DNA from: Nymphaea colorata
Taxonomy: Eukaryota > Streptophyta > Magnoliopsida > Nymphaeales > Nymphaeaceae
Length of the DNA: 64,000 nucleotides
Direction of reading: 5' to 3'
Assembly: GCF_008831285.2 (NCBI RefSeq)
Contig: NC_045141.1
Coordinates: 15,178,106 to 15,242,105, forward strand
How positions within the stretch are numbered: the stretch's first letter is position 1; every line of letters begins with the position of its first letter. Under the pieces are notes generated by a model, which was not told where the DNA came from, ran no database searches, and worked only from the letters and a program-made list of their open reading frames with translations. The position numbers and the translations under genes were made by a program. Shown one piece after another: positions 24,601-36,600 of the stretch.

Positions 24601-27600
24601 CCAAGTTCTTTCTACATCATCTGGTAAAACTCCTTAAACTTTTCAAGTGCTTTAGACTTTTCTTTCATAAAATAGTCCCAAGTATATCTTGAAAAATCGT
24701 TAATAAATGAGATAAAATACCACTTACCTTCAACTGATGGGTTTGGCACTTTGCCGAATATATCTGGATGCACAAGCTCGAATGGTGCTTTAGCTCGGTA
24801 CTTAGATTCTTTGAATGACCTCTTATGCACCTTTCCATATTGGCATACAGGGCAGACTTTGTCTGTTCGTACCTCAAGTTTTGGCAGGCCAATCAATTGC
24901 CCCTTATTAGACATCTCCCGAACTTTATTGTATCCAACACGAGCGAGTTTCTCATACCAGATATCCGCAGTGTCATGCTTTTTCATTAGGTCAATATCTG
25001 TTGTTTCTGTTGACACATATATTGACTCAACTTTTCTTCCTTCAAATATGAGAGTTCCTTGAACATCTATGTCTTTATAAACTTTTACATTATTTGGGCC
25101 AAACAAAACATAATGCCCTAAAACTGTAAGTTGTGGCACAAATAACAAGTTCTTAGTTATTTCTGAAACATGATAAACGTTTTCTAAAATCCGGTTTTTA
25201 CGAAGTTGGCTACAACCTTTGCTTCTCCAATATGTGCCATTGGGAGCTTTGTGTTGTTAGCAGTAACAACAACTCGATTTCCGTCTTGTTCTTTCATACT
25301 TAAGAACTTGCTCTCATCACCAGTCATATGATTTGAACATTTAGAATCAATTATCTAATCAGTTTGATGATTGATCTTTTCTTCCTTTTCTTTTACTGGT
25401 TTTGTATGAGCGAAATTACATCTTTCTTATTTAATATCTTCTTTAACCTCCATTGAGTACAAAAACAAACTTTTCTGTACAGTCTCATTAGCTCCCCCAT
25501 ATTGCTTACTTGTCATGACTGCATTTTCTTCATCTGTTCTGACTCTATAGTCAAGAACAAAATGAACCAATCTTTCACATCTGAAACATTTCTTCTTTAG
25601 TTTCCACTGCTGTGTAGTTTTTCTTATTTTTTTATTTATATTTTTCTCTTTCTTTTCATCAATGTTCATACTTGGAGACCTAATGACTGGCTTAGCTGGC
25701 CAACGTGATCTTTGACCAGTACTAAACAAAGCTTCCTCATTATTTACTTTGAGTGAAAGTCCAGCCATTTGCTTTGCTAATGTTTCTTGATTGATCAAAA
25801 GATTCTCCAACTCCAACAATGTTGGTTGAACTGGCCAGACTTGAACACCGATTATAAAACTGCTAAATTTTGGACGAAGTCCACGAACAAGAATTCTCCG
25901 CATACTGGCCTCACTAATCTTAGGCTCAGGGCCAATTTGAGAAATCTCCATACAAATGTTTTTAATCTTAGATTCAGGGCATCACATATATGTTCTACTA
26001 AATCTTTTTCAATTGATACCTTAATTGCAAATAGAGCTTTTCATGCTTTAATCATCAATTTCTTTTTAGCTTCCTCATCGATAGGAATATTTGTGTCTCA
26101 TCTTAATACTATCTCCCATAATTCATGTCCTAGAAAGTACGGCTCCATACAAGATTTTCAATAACCATAATTGCTATTGTTAAGCTTCTCAATATTATTT
26201 AATGCAACCGCTAATGCCGCCATAATTTCAAAATATAATTGGCCCAATTAATCTTACTAGTAAATTGGCCCTTAAACTGAACCTCGCTCTGATACTACTT
26301 GTTGGAAAAACGAATGTGAGCCTTATATATAACTTAGATCCAAACCCGTATTTATGCAGAGAAAATCTGGCAGAGTCTCGACGTCCAAAATAATTCTCAA
26401 TAATAAACTTGATAAAGTATGCTTGATAAGAACTTAATAACCAAACAAAAATAGCTCATAAACAAAAAATGCTAAAGTCCAACAGTTGATAACCTCAAAA
26501 TGTAAACTGCTTTATTCATCAAAATGAACATTACAGAAAAAGACTCACGAAAACTCGCCTAAGCTCACATAGTGAGCTTCTACACCCAAGCACTTCCAAG
26601 CCCGACGCTCTTGCACTTGAGCACACACTAAAAATCAGCTCACAAAGTGAGCACACCAACTTTATCTCATAGGGGACTCAACCCAACTCACAATTTGAGC
26701 ACACAATCAACTCACAAAGTGAGCACCCAAGATCACTCAACTGATTTTTCTATGCTCTACAAAATGACTAGCCACTCCTATTTTATAGGGAGGACTTAGT
26801 CGGTGGTCGATGATTCCTCCAAAATCTCATTTTTTTTTTATTTCTTTTTAATCATGACATCCACCCACTTACAAAAAGAAAACTCAAAGCCTCTTGGGTC
26901 TTCTTGACCCTTCCCAAGAGTCGGTGATGACTCTTTCCCTTTCATGAAATTTATCCCTTGCATTAGTAATTTAATGGATGCTGACACTACAAAAAAGACG
27001 GACGGCAATATCTTGACAAGTTACTGCTAAATCTGTAAAAGTGAAAAACTAGTACTATAAACTCAATCTAAAAGGGGTGCTTTCATAGATAACGGATGCA
27101 CCATCTTTTGAGGAACACTATGTCCACGCAATTCTTGTAAAGGTGCTTTACCTACTTATTTCTTTAATCAACTTATCGCTTTAATGCTTCCTGAGAAGCT
27201 GTTTCAGTGCCAGTTCATTTCTTTGGTGCTTTCTCGTGATTTTGGGCTGCCATCAACTCTCAGAGTCTCACCTCTTACCTGTTTTTTCTCTCCCCTTTCA
27301 TGGTTCTGCAACAGTTGCGACTTTGATGCATTGTTTTACAATTCAATGATCAATAGAATTATCTGCCGTATAGGATGTTCCTAGTTTGCGTCAAGAAATA
27401 GTACTAAACAAGTGTGGAATTGTCTTGGCATTGTCTGCTACGTTTTTCCTCTTAACAGTGGGAACATGACTAGCTGCTTCTTTCATTAGTTATACTACTT
27501 GGATAATTGGATAAATGTTCCTTATGGCTAAATAATGGAAAAAATGGAAGAGTATTTGCCCTTGTCATACATCACATTTCACTGCATGTGATGTCCAGTC

Positions 27601-30600
27601 AATACTAAAGCTAAAGTGCTCCTAATTTTCTTTTAGATGTATTCTATGTTTCATGTTACGGATTAATTCGGTTGCTTTTAATGACCTTTTAACTTGTTTT
27701 GTTATGGTTTTATAAATTTGATTGCTATGTTTCATGTTACGGACCGCTTCAATTGCTTGCAATGACCCCTTTAAAATTGTTCTGTTCTGGTTTTTTGTTT
27801 TGCAAATGTAACAACCCAAAAATTCTAAATTGTCGTCACAGGTTGATCAAGACTGAAAAAGATTAGCCAGGACTAGTCAGTTCTAGTAGCTCTAAGTTCT
27901 TGACTAAATAAATAAAAAATAATATATACACAGAAATGTATACAAAATCATATGCTTCTATTCGAAAATGCATACATACATGTAGGTCAGGGATTAGTCG
28001 GCTCAATAACGACAAAGCCGATCGGTTGACCAATGTGATCAACCAATCGCTGGTTTGACAAAGCAGGTTGGTTGACAATCGACTCAAACAGACTGGACTA
28101 GTCGAGGTTCGACAACAAATTAAGACGTTTTCGTCATTTTAATAGCAATACGACATATAAATGCTTTTTGCACACAGTTAATGTTTCTTGTAGTTGTGCT
28201 AATGGTTTACCTTGGTTCTACCAATATTCGTTTCCTTTGGCAACTGATTCAGCCTTTTACATGACTTGAGAACTGCATGGGATTATCACATTTTTTTTCT
28301 TTATTAAACAGTTCTCAGGCTATTTAGTAGCCGAAGAGAAATATGAAAAATCGATTGATTTCTGGAAAATCAGAAACCAAAATCTCATTTTTTTTTAAAT
28401 TTTTATTACAAACATTTGCCAATTCATTTTCCAAAGACATTTTAGGCGCGGATTATCAAATTCATTTATGCTGATGTAGAAAAAATAATTTTCTAAAATG
28501 CGACGTTTTTGTTTACAAGACTTATAAATTAGCTAATTCTCTACATTTCTTTCATACTAGTTTTATCAATTCAATTTGTTCACTAATTGGATTTTTTTTT
28601 CTAGTGTTCTAATTTTTTTTTTGTTTTACTGTTTCACAGCTGGATGAACGTGCTGTAAATGCAGTTATGAACAAACTCTTTAAGAATTACAAGACCTGGT
28701 GCAAGTTTTTGGGCCGCAAGCACAGTTTACGGTAATATGATATTACAGGAAGTTTTCACATCAATAGTTCGTTTTAGGAGCTCTTTATAGCGGACACCGT
28801 TCCTATTGGTCTCATAAAGTCAACATTAACGTCATACTCAATATTCAAAAGGCAGTATTTGGTGTCACATTGGATAATAAAAAGTTGGCAAATGTTCAGC
28901 AACATAAAAGGCATGAGCGTCATCTTTAGTGAAAAGCTGTGGAGAAAGCTACCTCTCCGGAGATCTTTCCTCTTGTAGCATATTCTTCATTATCTGAATT
29001 ACGTGTCATGCTAAGGTCCCGTTTGTCTGCATGAGAATAAGAAAGGCGATAGCTGAAGCTGGTTTGTCTTTCATACCAGGCTTGTAGCTAAACTTTTGCT
29101 TGCAACTTCTGGAAGAATGGGTAGTAAACATACGTTTCCTCTCCGTTTGTGAGTGTAGCACCATAGCCCAGCAATTGAAATAGGCTAGAAACTTGTACAT
29201 GGAAGGAACCAATCATGTTGATCTTCACTTCCATTTCATCAACAAGACACTGGAGGTGTAGCTACTTCGCACTTGCTTCAAGTTCTTGGGACAATATATT
29301 TTTCATATGTACATATGCATTTGACTATTGAAGTACCCATTACAACACATATTTGTGCATATATATCTCTGGGCATTTGATTTATCAATAATCAGGATTC
29401 TCCGTCAATCTTGAGGGAAGTAATTTCTTATTAAATTTTGTATCGAATGTGTAGCCTTCCTCAAGCTCAACAAGAAGTAGAACAGAGAAAGATATTATAT
29501 ATGGGTCTGCATCTTCTGATATGGGGGGAGGCTGCAAATGTTCGTTTTATGCCAGAATGCCTTTGCTACATTTTTCATAATGTGAGTTTCTATCATCTCT
29601 GTAGGCTCGCTGGGTTGCATTTGCCTCTTCTGTGCTTTATTTCTCGGAATTTTATCTCATAGCAGCACTCCACGTGTATGTAGATGGCATACGAACTTCA
29701 TGGGCTGTTAGCCGGAAATGTTAGTATTGTGACTGGGGAGAACATAAAACCTTCTTATGGTGGAGATGATGAGTCCTTTCTGAGAAAGGTCATAACGCCA
29801 TTATACCGTGTGATTCAGAAGGTATGTCATGGATATACATTTCTTTCTTCGTCCTTCAACAAACTAAGCTGTGCTTTTCGTGCTTTTCTAGGAAGCCAGT
29901 AAAAGCAGGAATGGAAAAGCACCTCACTCAGCTTGGTGTAACTATGATGACTTGAACGAATATTTTTGGTTTGTCATGATTTTTTTGAACCATGCATATC
30001 TGTTGTTGCTGGTTTTCTTTTTCAAACTGTGACTGCATTTGTAATAAAATCCCTTTCCTTTCAGGTGCGCTGATTGTTTTTCTTTGGGCTGGCCCATGCG
30101 TGACGACGGCGATTTCTTCAAATCAACACGTGGAGCAAGGACTTCCTCACAGGTATTAGTTTACCAAGTATATTTACCGCAGAAATTGGAGACATATACC
30201 CGTTTATTGCTAGCACACTGATGTTTAACATTGACCTTCAGGTTGGACAGAAACCTGGTAAAAGATCTGAGAAAAGCACAGGCAAATCAAATTTCGTCGA
30301 AACCAGGACGTTTTGGCATATCTTTCGAAGTTTTGACCGTATGTGGACATTCTATATCCTAGCATTGCAGGTATACCTGTGAATGCTGATTCTAGGCCTC
30401 AGTTGCATCATTAGCTTTTTTTCATATTAATCTTTTTACTTAATTAATGCATGTTAGCTGGCAGGCAATGATAATTATTGCATGGAGTGATTATTCACTT
30501 CTAGAAATTTTTCGGAGAGATCTTTTATACTCTCTCTCCAGCATCTTCATCACAGCTGCCATGCTCCGGCTTCTTCAAGGTATATAAAGTCTGACTTCTT

Positions 30601-33600
30601 TGATCTAAGGTCATCACATGATCTATTTGTGTGCAAAATGTTGGCATCATGTATGCAAGTTTTCTTGGAAAATCATGTTCAGTTAGTCTGACTTGCCAGA
30701 AAACTGTTAAATATTTTTGTCTTTTTTGTTCTTCTTTCCTGCATACGACCTTTTACTGCTTGTCAAGCAGTTGAAAGGCCCGAAGCGTCCACATCTGGTA
30801 AACTTTGTCTTCACATAGAAAGCCACTTTAATTGCATGCGACTCCGTGCTTATCATTACTCCACTTTGATTGAAAAAAGGTTTCAGAATCAAACCAGTTC
30901 TCTATGACTGTGATTGTCAATAATTTTCTAATATGAACAAGAAAAAGTCATCAGACATCATGCAGGTGAGCTGCTCGATTTCTGCCTCCTCCTCTCTCTC
31001 CTTCTCCTCTTCCTCCACCTCCGCTCTGGCATAAAATATGCCTGTGTCATAATAAGTATATTCCTTGGCATAGTTGAAAAATCAAGTCAGTCAGCTTCGC
31101 TTACATTTATTTTATGCTAAAAAACAAACATGTTATGAAGATTCAAAAAATTTTATCCATTGGAGAAAAAATATTTGTGGCATGAAAAGGTCAATGCATC
31201 AGTGTCAGTATAAACGATAATTAACATCTAGTGATGCAATTCCTTTTTAATATCAAAGAATACAAACTATAAAGTGACAAAAAATTGTCATTTGTAGGTT
31301 AAAGTAAACTAATAAACAGACTATTACCATCAACTGCTGTATGATGGAAACCATCAAACTTGTTAGTTAACTGTCATAGGAAGTTGATCATAAAGTAATA
31401 ACATGAATATCGGTCAAGGTTTTCAGTTTAAACTTGCATGATATAAAAGAAAAAACAGTACTATTTAAAACAAGAAAAAAGTTACTTCTTAAGAAAACTT
31501 AATGTGCAGATAGGTTCACACGCTGACTAAACAAATAAATCTCCATTTTGATTATCACTGTACCTACATATAATGTGATCATGAGTTGAATTGAAAAGAC
31601 AAATATGTGCACATTGGACTGACTGGATCAACCGTGTTGAAGAGTCAAATTATAGATCTGGTTGACCTGGTTGACACGGATATCAGTTGGACAACCCTCC
31701 CGGTTTTGGAACCATGTTTGCAACTACTAGGGGCCCAACCAGATGAGTATGTATTGGATACCCACTCACTCTTTTTGGATTCCCCTCATCTTTGACAAGT
31801 ATAAATGCAGATTCAATGCAACTTTACCAATCCAACCTGCAAAAAGTAGATTCAATGTGTTAGTTTCTAAATTCATAAATAAAAAAGAAAGCTAAGCTTA
31901 TTTAGTTCATTTTTTGACTGATGTTAGCTTTTGTGTGACTGTTGCTGCCTTTGGTGTTTGGACATTCAACATGGAAAATTTTAGTGGCTGTTTGATTTTC
32001 ATACTTCATGTCGTGCAATTTTCATGTAGTATTTGTGCATCAGATATGAAATTATACCCGCTTCCATATGCTTATCCATGCTTATGTCTTTTGTAGGTGT
32101 TTTGGACTTTATCCTGAATTTCCCTGGCTACCACCGTCGGAAATTTACAGTTCTTCTGAGGAACATGCTAAAGATTCTTGTGAGTCTAGCATGGGTGGTC
32201 ATCCTGCCTCTTTGCTATATACGTTCATTAAAAAATTCTCCAGCTTTCATAGAGGAGTTACAGACATGGCTTCGGGAAACAAAGGATGTACCCCCACTAT
32301 ATATCTTTGCTGTGATAATATACTTGCTTCCAAACTTACTGGCAGCAATCCTTTTTATATTTCCTATGCTCCGACGCTGGATAGAGAACTCTGATTGGCA
32401 CATTATAAGATTTCTTTTGTGGTGGTCACAGGTATACTTATTGCTCTATTGTGTGCTTGTGTGCTGATCAACTCTTTTCCCTTTTTTACCTTTGTGGATT
32501 ACTAGATGGAACCTGTGAATCTGCGATAGCATAAACTACAGTAAAGTGCTATACTAATTATTAGCATCAATTAACAGATTTTTTTGGCATTGAGAATAGC
32601 AACTAAGGGGGAGACCAAACAGAACTTATATTGTCTGATGTGGGTTTAAAGGAGCAAAACGGATCACATTTTCACAGAAGTAAATCTTGAACCTTTTCTA
32701 CTGCAGAGTTTATTAAGAGAATCAACCCCCTGTTGGCGTATAAAGCTGTCACATAAATATTAACTCGTCCTATGGCTTCATTATGAAAAAAAAAAAACTT
32801 GAAACATCTCTAAGTTGGTTGGTCGCTTGGTCAGCCGAAATCAGCATCCATGTCACCAGGCATGCATTGGAAACCCATACGTGTTAAGCAAGGAAAAAGT
32901 CATGAGATTATGCAAATTTGCTAGTTAACTGTTAACATTTCTCAAGTGTTGGTCTCCTCACATCCTGGTTAGTTTTTCAATCAGGGCTTGACTCAAACCA
33001 AGTTCTTCTGGTTGATTTTGGAAGACAGACAGACAGCTCTAAATCGCATCTAACAGGAGTGGTCTATCTTATACTTTTTGGATTCATAAGTTTGGTGAAA
33101 GGTCATTGGAAAAAAAAGTTCTGCTAAAGGAACTCCTTTTTCTACCTGACTTACCCTTGTGGTTTTGTTCAATGTGTCACTTTTTATTGTTTCAGAAAGA
33201 GAAGTTAATCTTAAATTCTTTTGGAGATGATGGTTATGCATGCATATGTCTTTACTCTATGTGCTTTAATGCTTCTAACTCACATGAGACCATATATTTA
33301 TTTTTTTGCATCTTGTTTTTCATAGTTCATGGACCTTTCCTTTTCCTGCACTGTATGGCCACATGGCCAACGTAGCCTTGGGTTACAAATCGACTAGTCA
33401 CCCTAGGTGAGAGACAGCCACGTTGTCCATGTCCACATAGTAAATTAGGGCCATGGACTAGTCACTAGTATTCAGTGAACGACTGGTGGGTTTTGAGTCA
33501 GTCCTTCCTTTCATTTTCATTAGAAAAGCATCCTCTTCTTGAGGGTTTTCGGGTATGCCACATTATATATATATATATATATATATATAATATGTTGTGT

Positions 33601-36600
33601 GTATTATGTATGTATATATGTATAACTACGTGGTTTTATTTGATTTATCATGATACCATTTTGTTTTGTTACTTTTTGGAACTTTAAAGTTAAACATTGT
33701 ATTTTCATACTTTTTATTGATTTTATTTTAGTGAATGGACTTAGACCCGCTGCGATTATCTAGTCTTGAATAGTCTTTTATTGACTAACTTGTGTCCAAG
33801 TTCCAATTTGACAACTCAGTTCTTGCATGTGCACATTCTGCTGATGTTGCACAATCATTGACTCAGATAATCAGTTTATACCATGTATAGATTAATCAAC
33901 ATCTTATTACTGCTTGACTTATCAGGCTCCTATAAGTTCAATGAAAGTGATTTGTCCATCTCATGGTTCATTGTAGTGCACCTAGGGCTTCCTGTTCAGC
34001 AATTTCAAGATCTGTTCAGTAACTAAATCCGATGTCATTCTTTTTTCAGCCTAGGATGTATATTGGAAGGGGAATGCATGAAAGTCAGTTTGCACTTTTC
34101 AAGTAAGTTCTTGACAAATTCAAGTTGTAAGTTAGAATTTCCCTTTGCTTGCTGTCCTTGTTTTTGTGTTTAATGCGTTCTAGAGTCTCCATGGAGTTCT
34201 CCTTCTTGGACTGTTGAATTTACCATATTATTCTTCTATGAACTGCAGATACACTCTATTCTGGGTGCTACTCTTAATCTGCAAACTTTCATTCAGCTAC
34301 TTCATTCAAGTAAATACTTTCATAATCCATCCATTAGTCTAGTAATTTGAAAATAGAAATTTCTTTAGTTCTTAATTTTTTATTGATTTTGATTTGTTCA
34401 GATAAAACCTCTGGTAAAGCCAACAAAAGATATTATGAGTGTTCATCGTGTCCAGTACTCTTGGCATGAAATCTTCCCAAATGGTATGAACCTGGTGATG
34501 TTTATTCCTTTCTTCTAAATCTTGTTGTGCTTAACTCATTAGCACTTTTTCCTTTCCAATCAGCATAAATCTGGTGTTTGTGATTTTTAGTGCTGGTACA
34601 TAAATGATTGACACTTTACTGGTCTGATAAACAGCCAAGCATAATGTTGGTGCAATTTTATCATTGTGGGCACCTGTAGTTTTGGTATGTAAACAGCATT
34701 CACTTGATTGGTTTATTTTTAATAAGAAAAGGTAAAATTTCTCTGGTTTTCTTCTTGTCAAAGATCTTTACAGGTTAATTGTTTTTTTTTAGGTTTATTT
34801 TATGGATACTCAAATATGGTATGCTATATTCTCAACTATATATGGTGGTGTTTCTGGAGCCTTTGGTCGTCTTGGAGAGGTAGGAAAATTTCTGCAAGTT
34901 GTTTTTTTTCCTTGGATTCTTATTAGTGATCCATGTTAAAGGAATTTTTCTAAGCTTTCCTTGGTGGATTTATTTCTATTGTGAAAATTCTTGTTGCTGT
35001 TACTGGGCATGATCAAAATTAGCACAAGAGTAGACAATTTCAGTATTACAAACATGTGACTAGTGTGTTCAACACATGATGATAATTCCTGCACACTTAA
35101 GGTTCTTTTGAAATGATTTCCTTCTTTTTTATTCTGTGTTAGTTTTAGCATGTCATTCTTTCATGACTTGTTTGATTATTTATCTATGGGATAACCTATC
35201 TGATCCTTTTTATTTCAGATACGCACATTAGGCATGCTAAGGTCAAGATTTAATTCACTACCTGGAGCCTTCAATGTATGCTTGGTGCCTTCTGAAAAGA
35301 CTCAACGTCGACGTTTTTCATTGTCCAAGCGTTTTGCTGAGGTCATATTCCATTCTATCTTGAGCATTGCCAATGTGTTTTAATAAAAACTGTTCAAATA
35401 TGTAGCCAATGCTTTTTATTTTAATTTTTTCCAGGTTTCACCAAGCAGAAGAACTGAGGCTGCAAAATTTTCACAGTTATGGAATGAAATCATTACCAGT
35501 TTTCGAGAAGAGGACCTAATAAGTGACAGGAAAGACACTCTTATCTTTGTTACAGAATTCCATGGCAAAATAATCATGGTCCTGTGAGTACATGATCTGT
35601 CCTCTAATTTGCTGACAATGAATATTTTCCATATGACAGGGAAATGGACCTGATGTTGGTTCCTTATTCATCAGATCCTAGCTTGAAGCTCATACAATGG
35701 CCACCATTTTTGCTGGCTAGCAAGGTTTACTACTTATGAATGACATTTATTATCTTCTTGTAAATGATTTATTTCATTATTGGCTACTTCATACAGATCC
35801 CAATAGCATTGGACATGGCAGTGCAATTTCGGTCGAGGGATGCTGATCTCTGGAAGAGAATATGTGCTGATGAGTACATGAAATGTGCTGTTCTTGAATG
35901 TTATGAATCTTTCAAGCATATATTGAACCTACTGATTGTTGGTGATAATGAGAAAAGGTGTGCTCCCTTTTTCATCAATAATGTTCCTGACTAATGAATA
36001 TTTAACTTCTTGGTATACCTAGTTAGAACTTGACAAATATGATTGTATGTTTGGAACATCAAGGACTTCTGCAAGTTCTCTTGTCTCTTAGCTTGAATAA
36101 ATGGTTGTGACAGGATTATAGGCATTATTGTCAAGGAAGTTGAGGTCAGCATTTCAAAGAATACATTTCTTGCAAATTTCAGAATGAGTGCATTGCCCAA
36201 ACTTTGTAAGAAGTTTGAACAGCTTGTTCAGATACTGGTGAGTCTTATACTCTTTGTTCTCCTTGAGAGCTGTGGCTTTCTGACCTTCTCATATGTGTAG
36301 TTGCATGTTTTAATTTATTCTTTGTAGAAAGACGGGGATCCAAGTAAGCGTGATGCAGTTGTTTTGCTGCTGCAAGATATGTTAGAAGTGGTTTCCCGTG
36401 ATATGATGGTCAATGAAATTCGGTTAGTAATACCGCATGTTATAAAAGGCTTCAGTCGCATCTAAGTTAACACAAAATAAAGGTCATGTTCATGCTCCTT
36501 TCAGTGAACTGGTTGACTTTGGCCATGGAAATAAAGATTCAGTTTCTGGAAGGTATGATCTAGCAAATGCATCTCAAACTGCGCGGCAGCTTTTTGCTGG

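Larger units (their letters stand above)
21313..26939 (-). mobile_element. Decayed full-length Ty1/copia retrotransposon in CalS5 intron 7
   Basis: Direct LTRs (21313-22208 and 26300-26939) begin TGTTGGAAAAA. Inside the right-hand LTR, on the minus strand, is the primer-binding-site-like AGTATCAGAGC. Inside the left-hand LTR is the polypurine tract ATGAGGGGGAGA. Minus-strand domain order is gag (25951-25427), integrase (25148-24048), RT (23495-22798) and RNase H (22710-22360). This is the Ty1/copia order, with integrase before RT. Many stops and frameshifts break the polyprotein. The element is antisense to CalS5, and with its flanks makes intron 7 about 8.1 kb. I found no clear target duplication. 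Confidence 0.92.
30465..34879 (+). other. CALS5: CalS5 exons 14-20: N-terminal transmembrane block
   Basis: Residues about 498-758. Hydrophobic runs include [16 protein letters not shown] (spanning the exon 13/14 junction), [68 protein letters not shown] and [18 protein letters not shown]. Together they give about six membrane spans. The short loops [11 protein letters not shown] and [16 protein letters not shown] are family signatures. Confidence 0.88.

Noticed and set aside
27840-28120. A DNA transposon suggested by repeated GACTAGTC and GGTTGAC motifs
   Set aside because: I could not find paired inverted ends or a target duplication.
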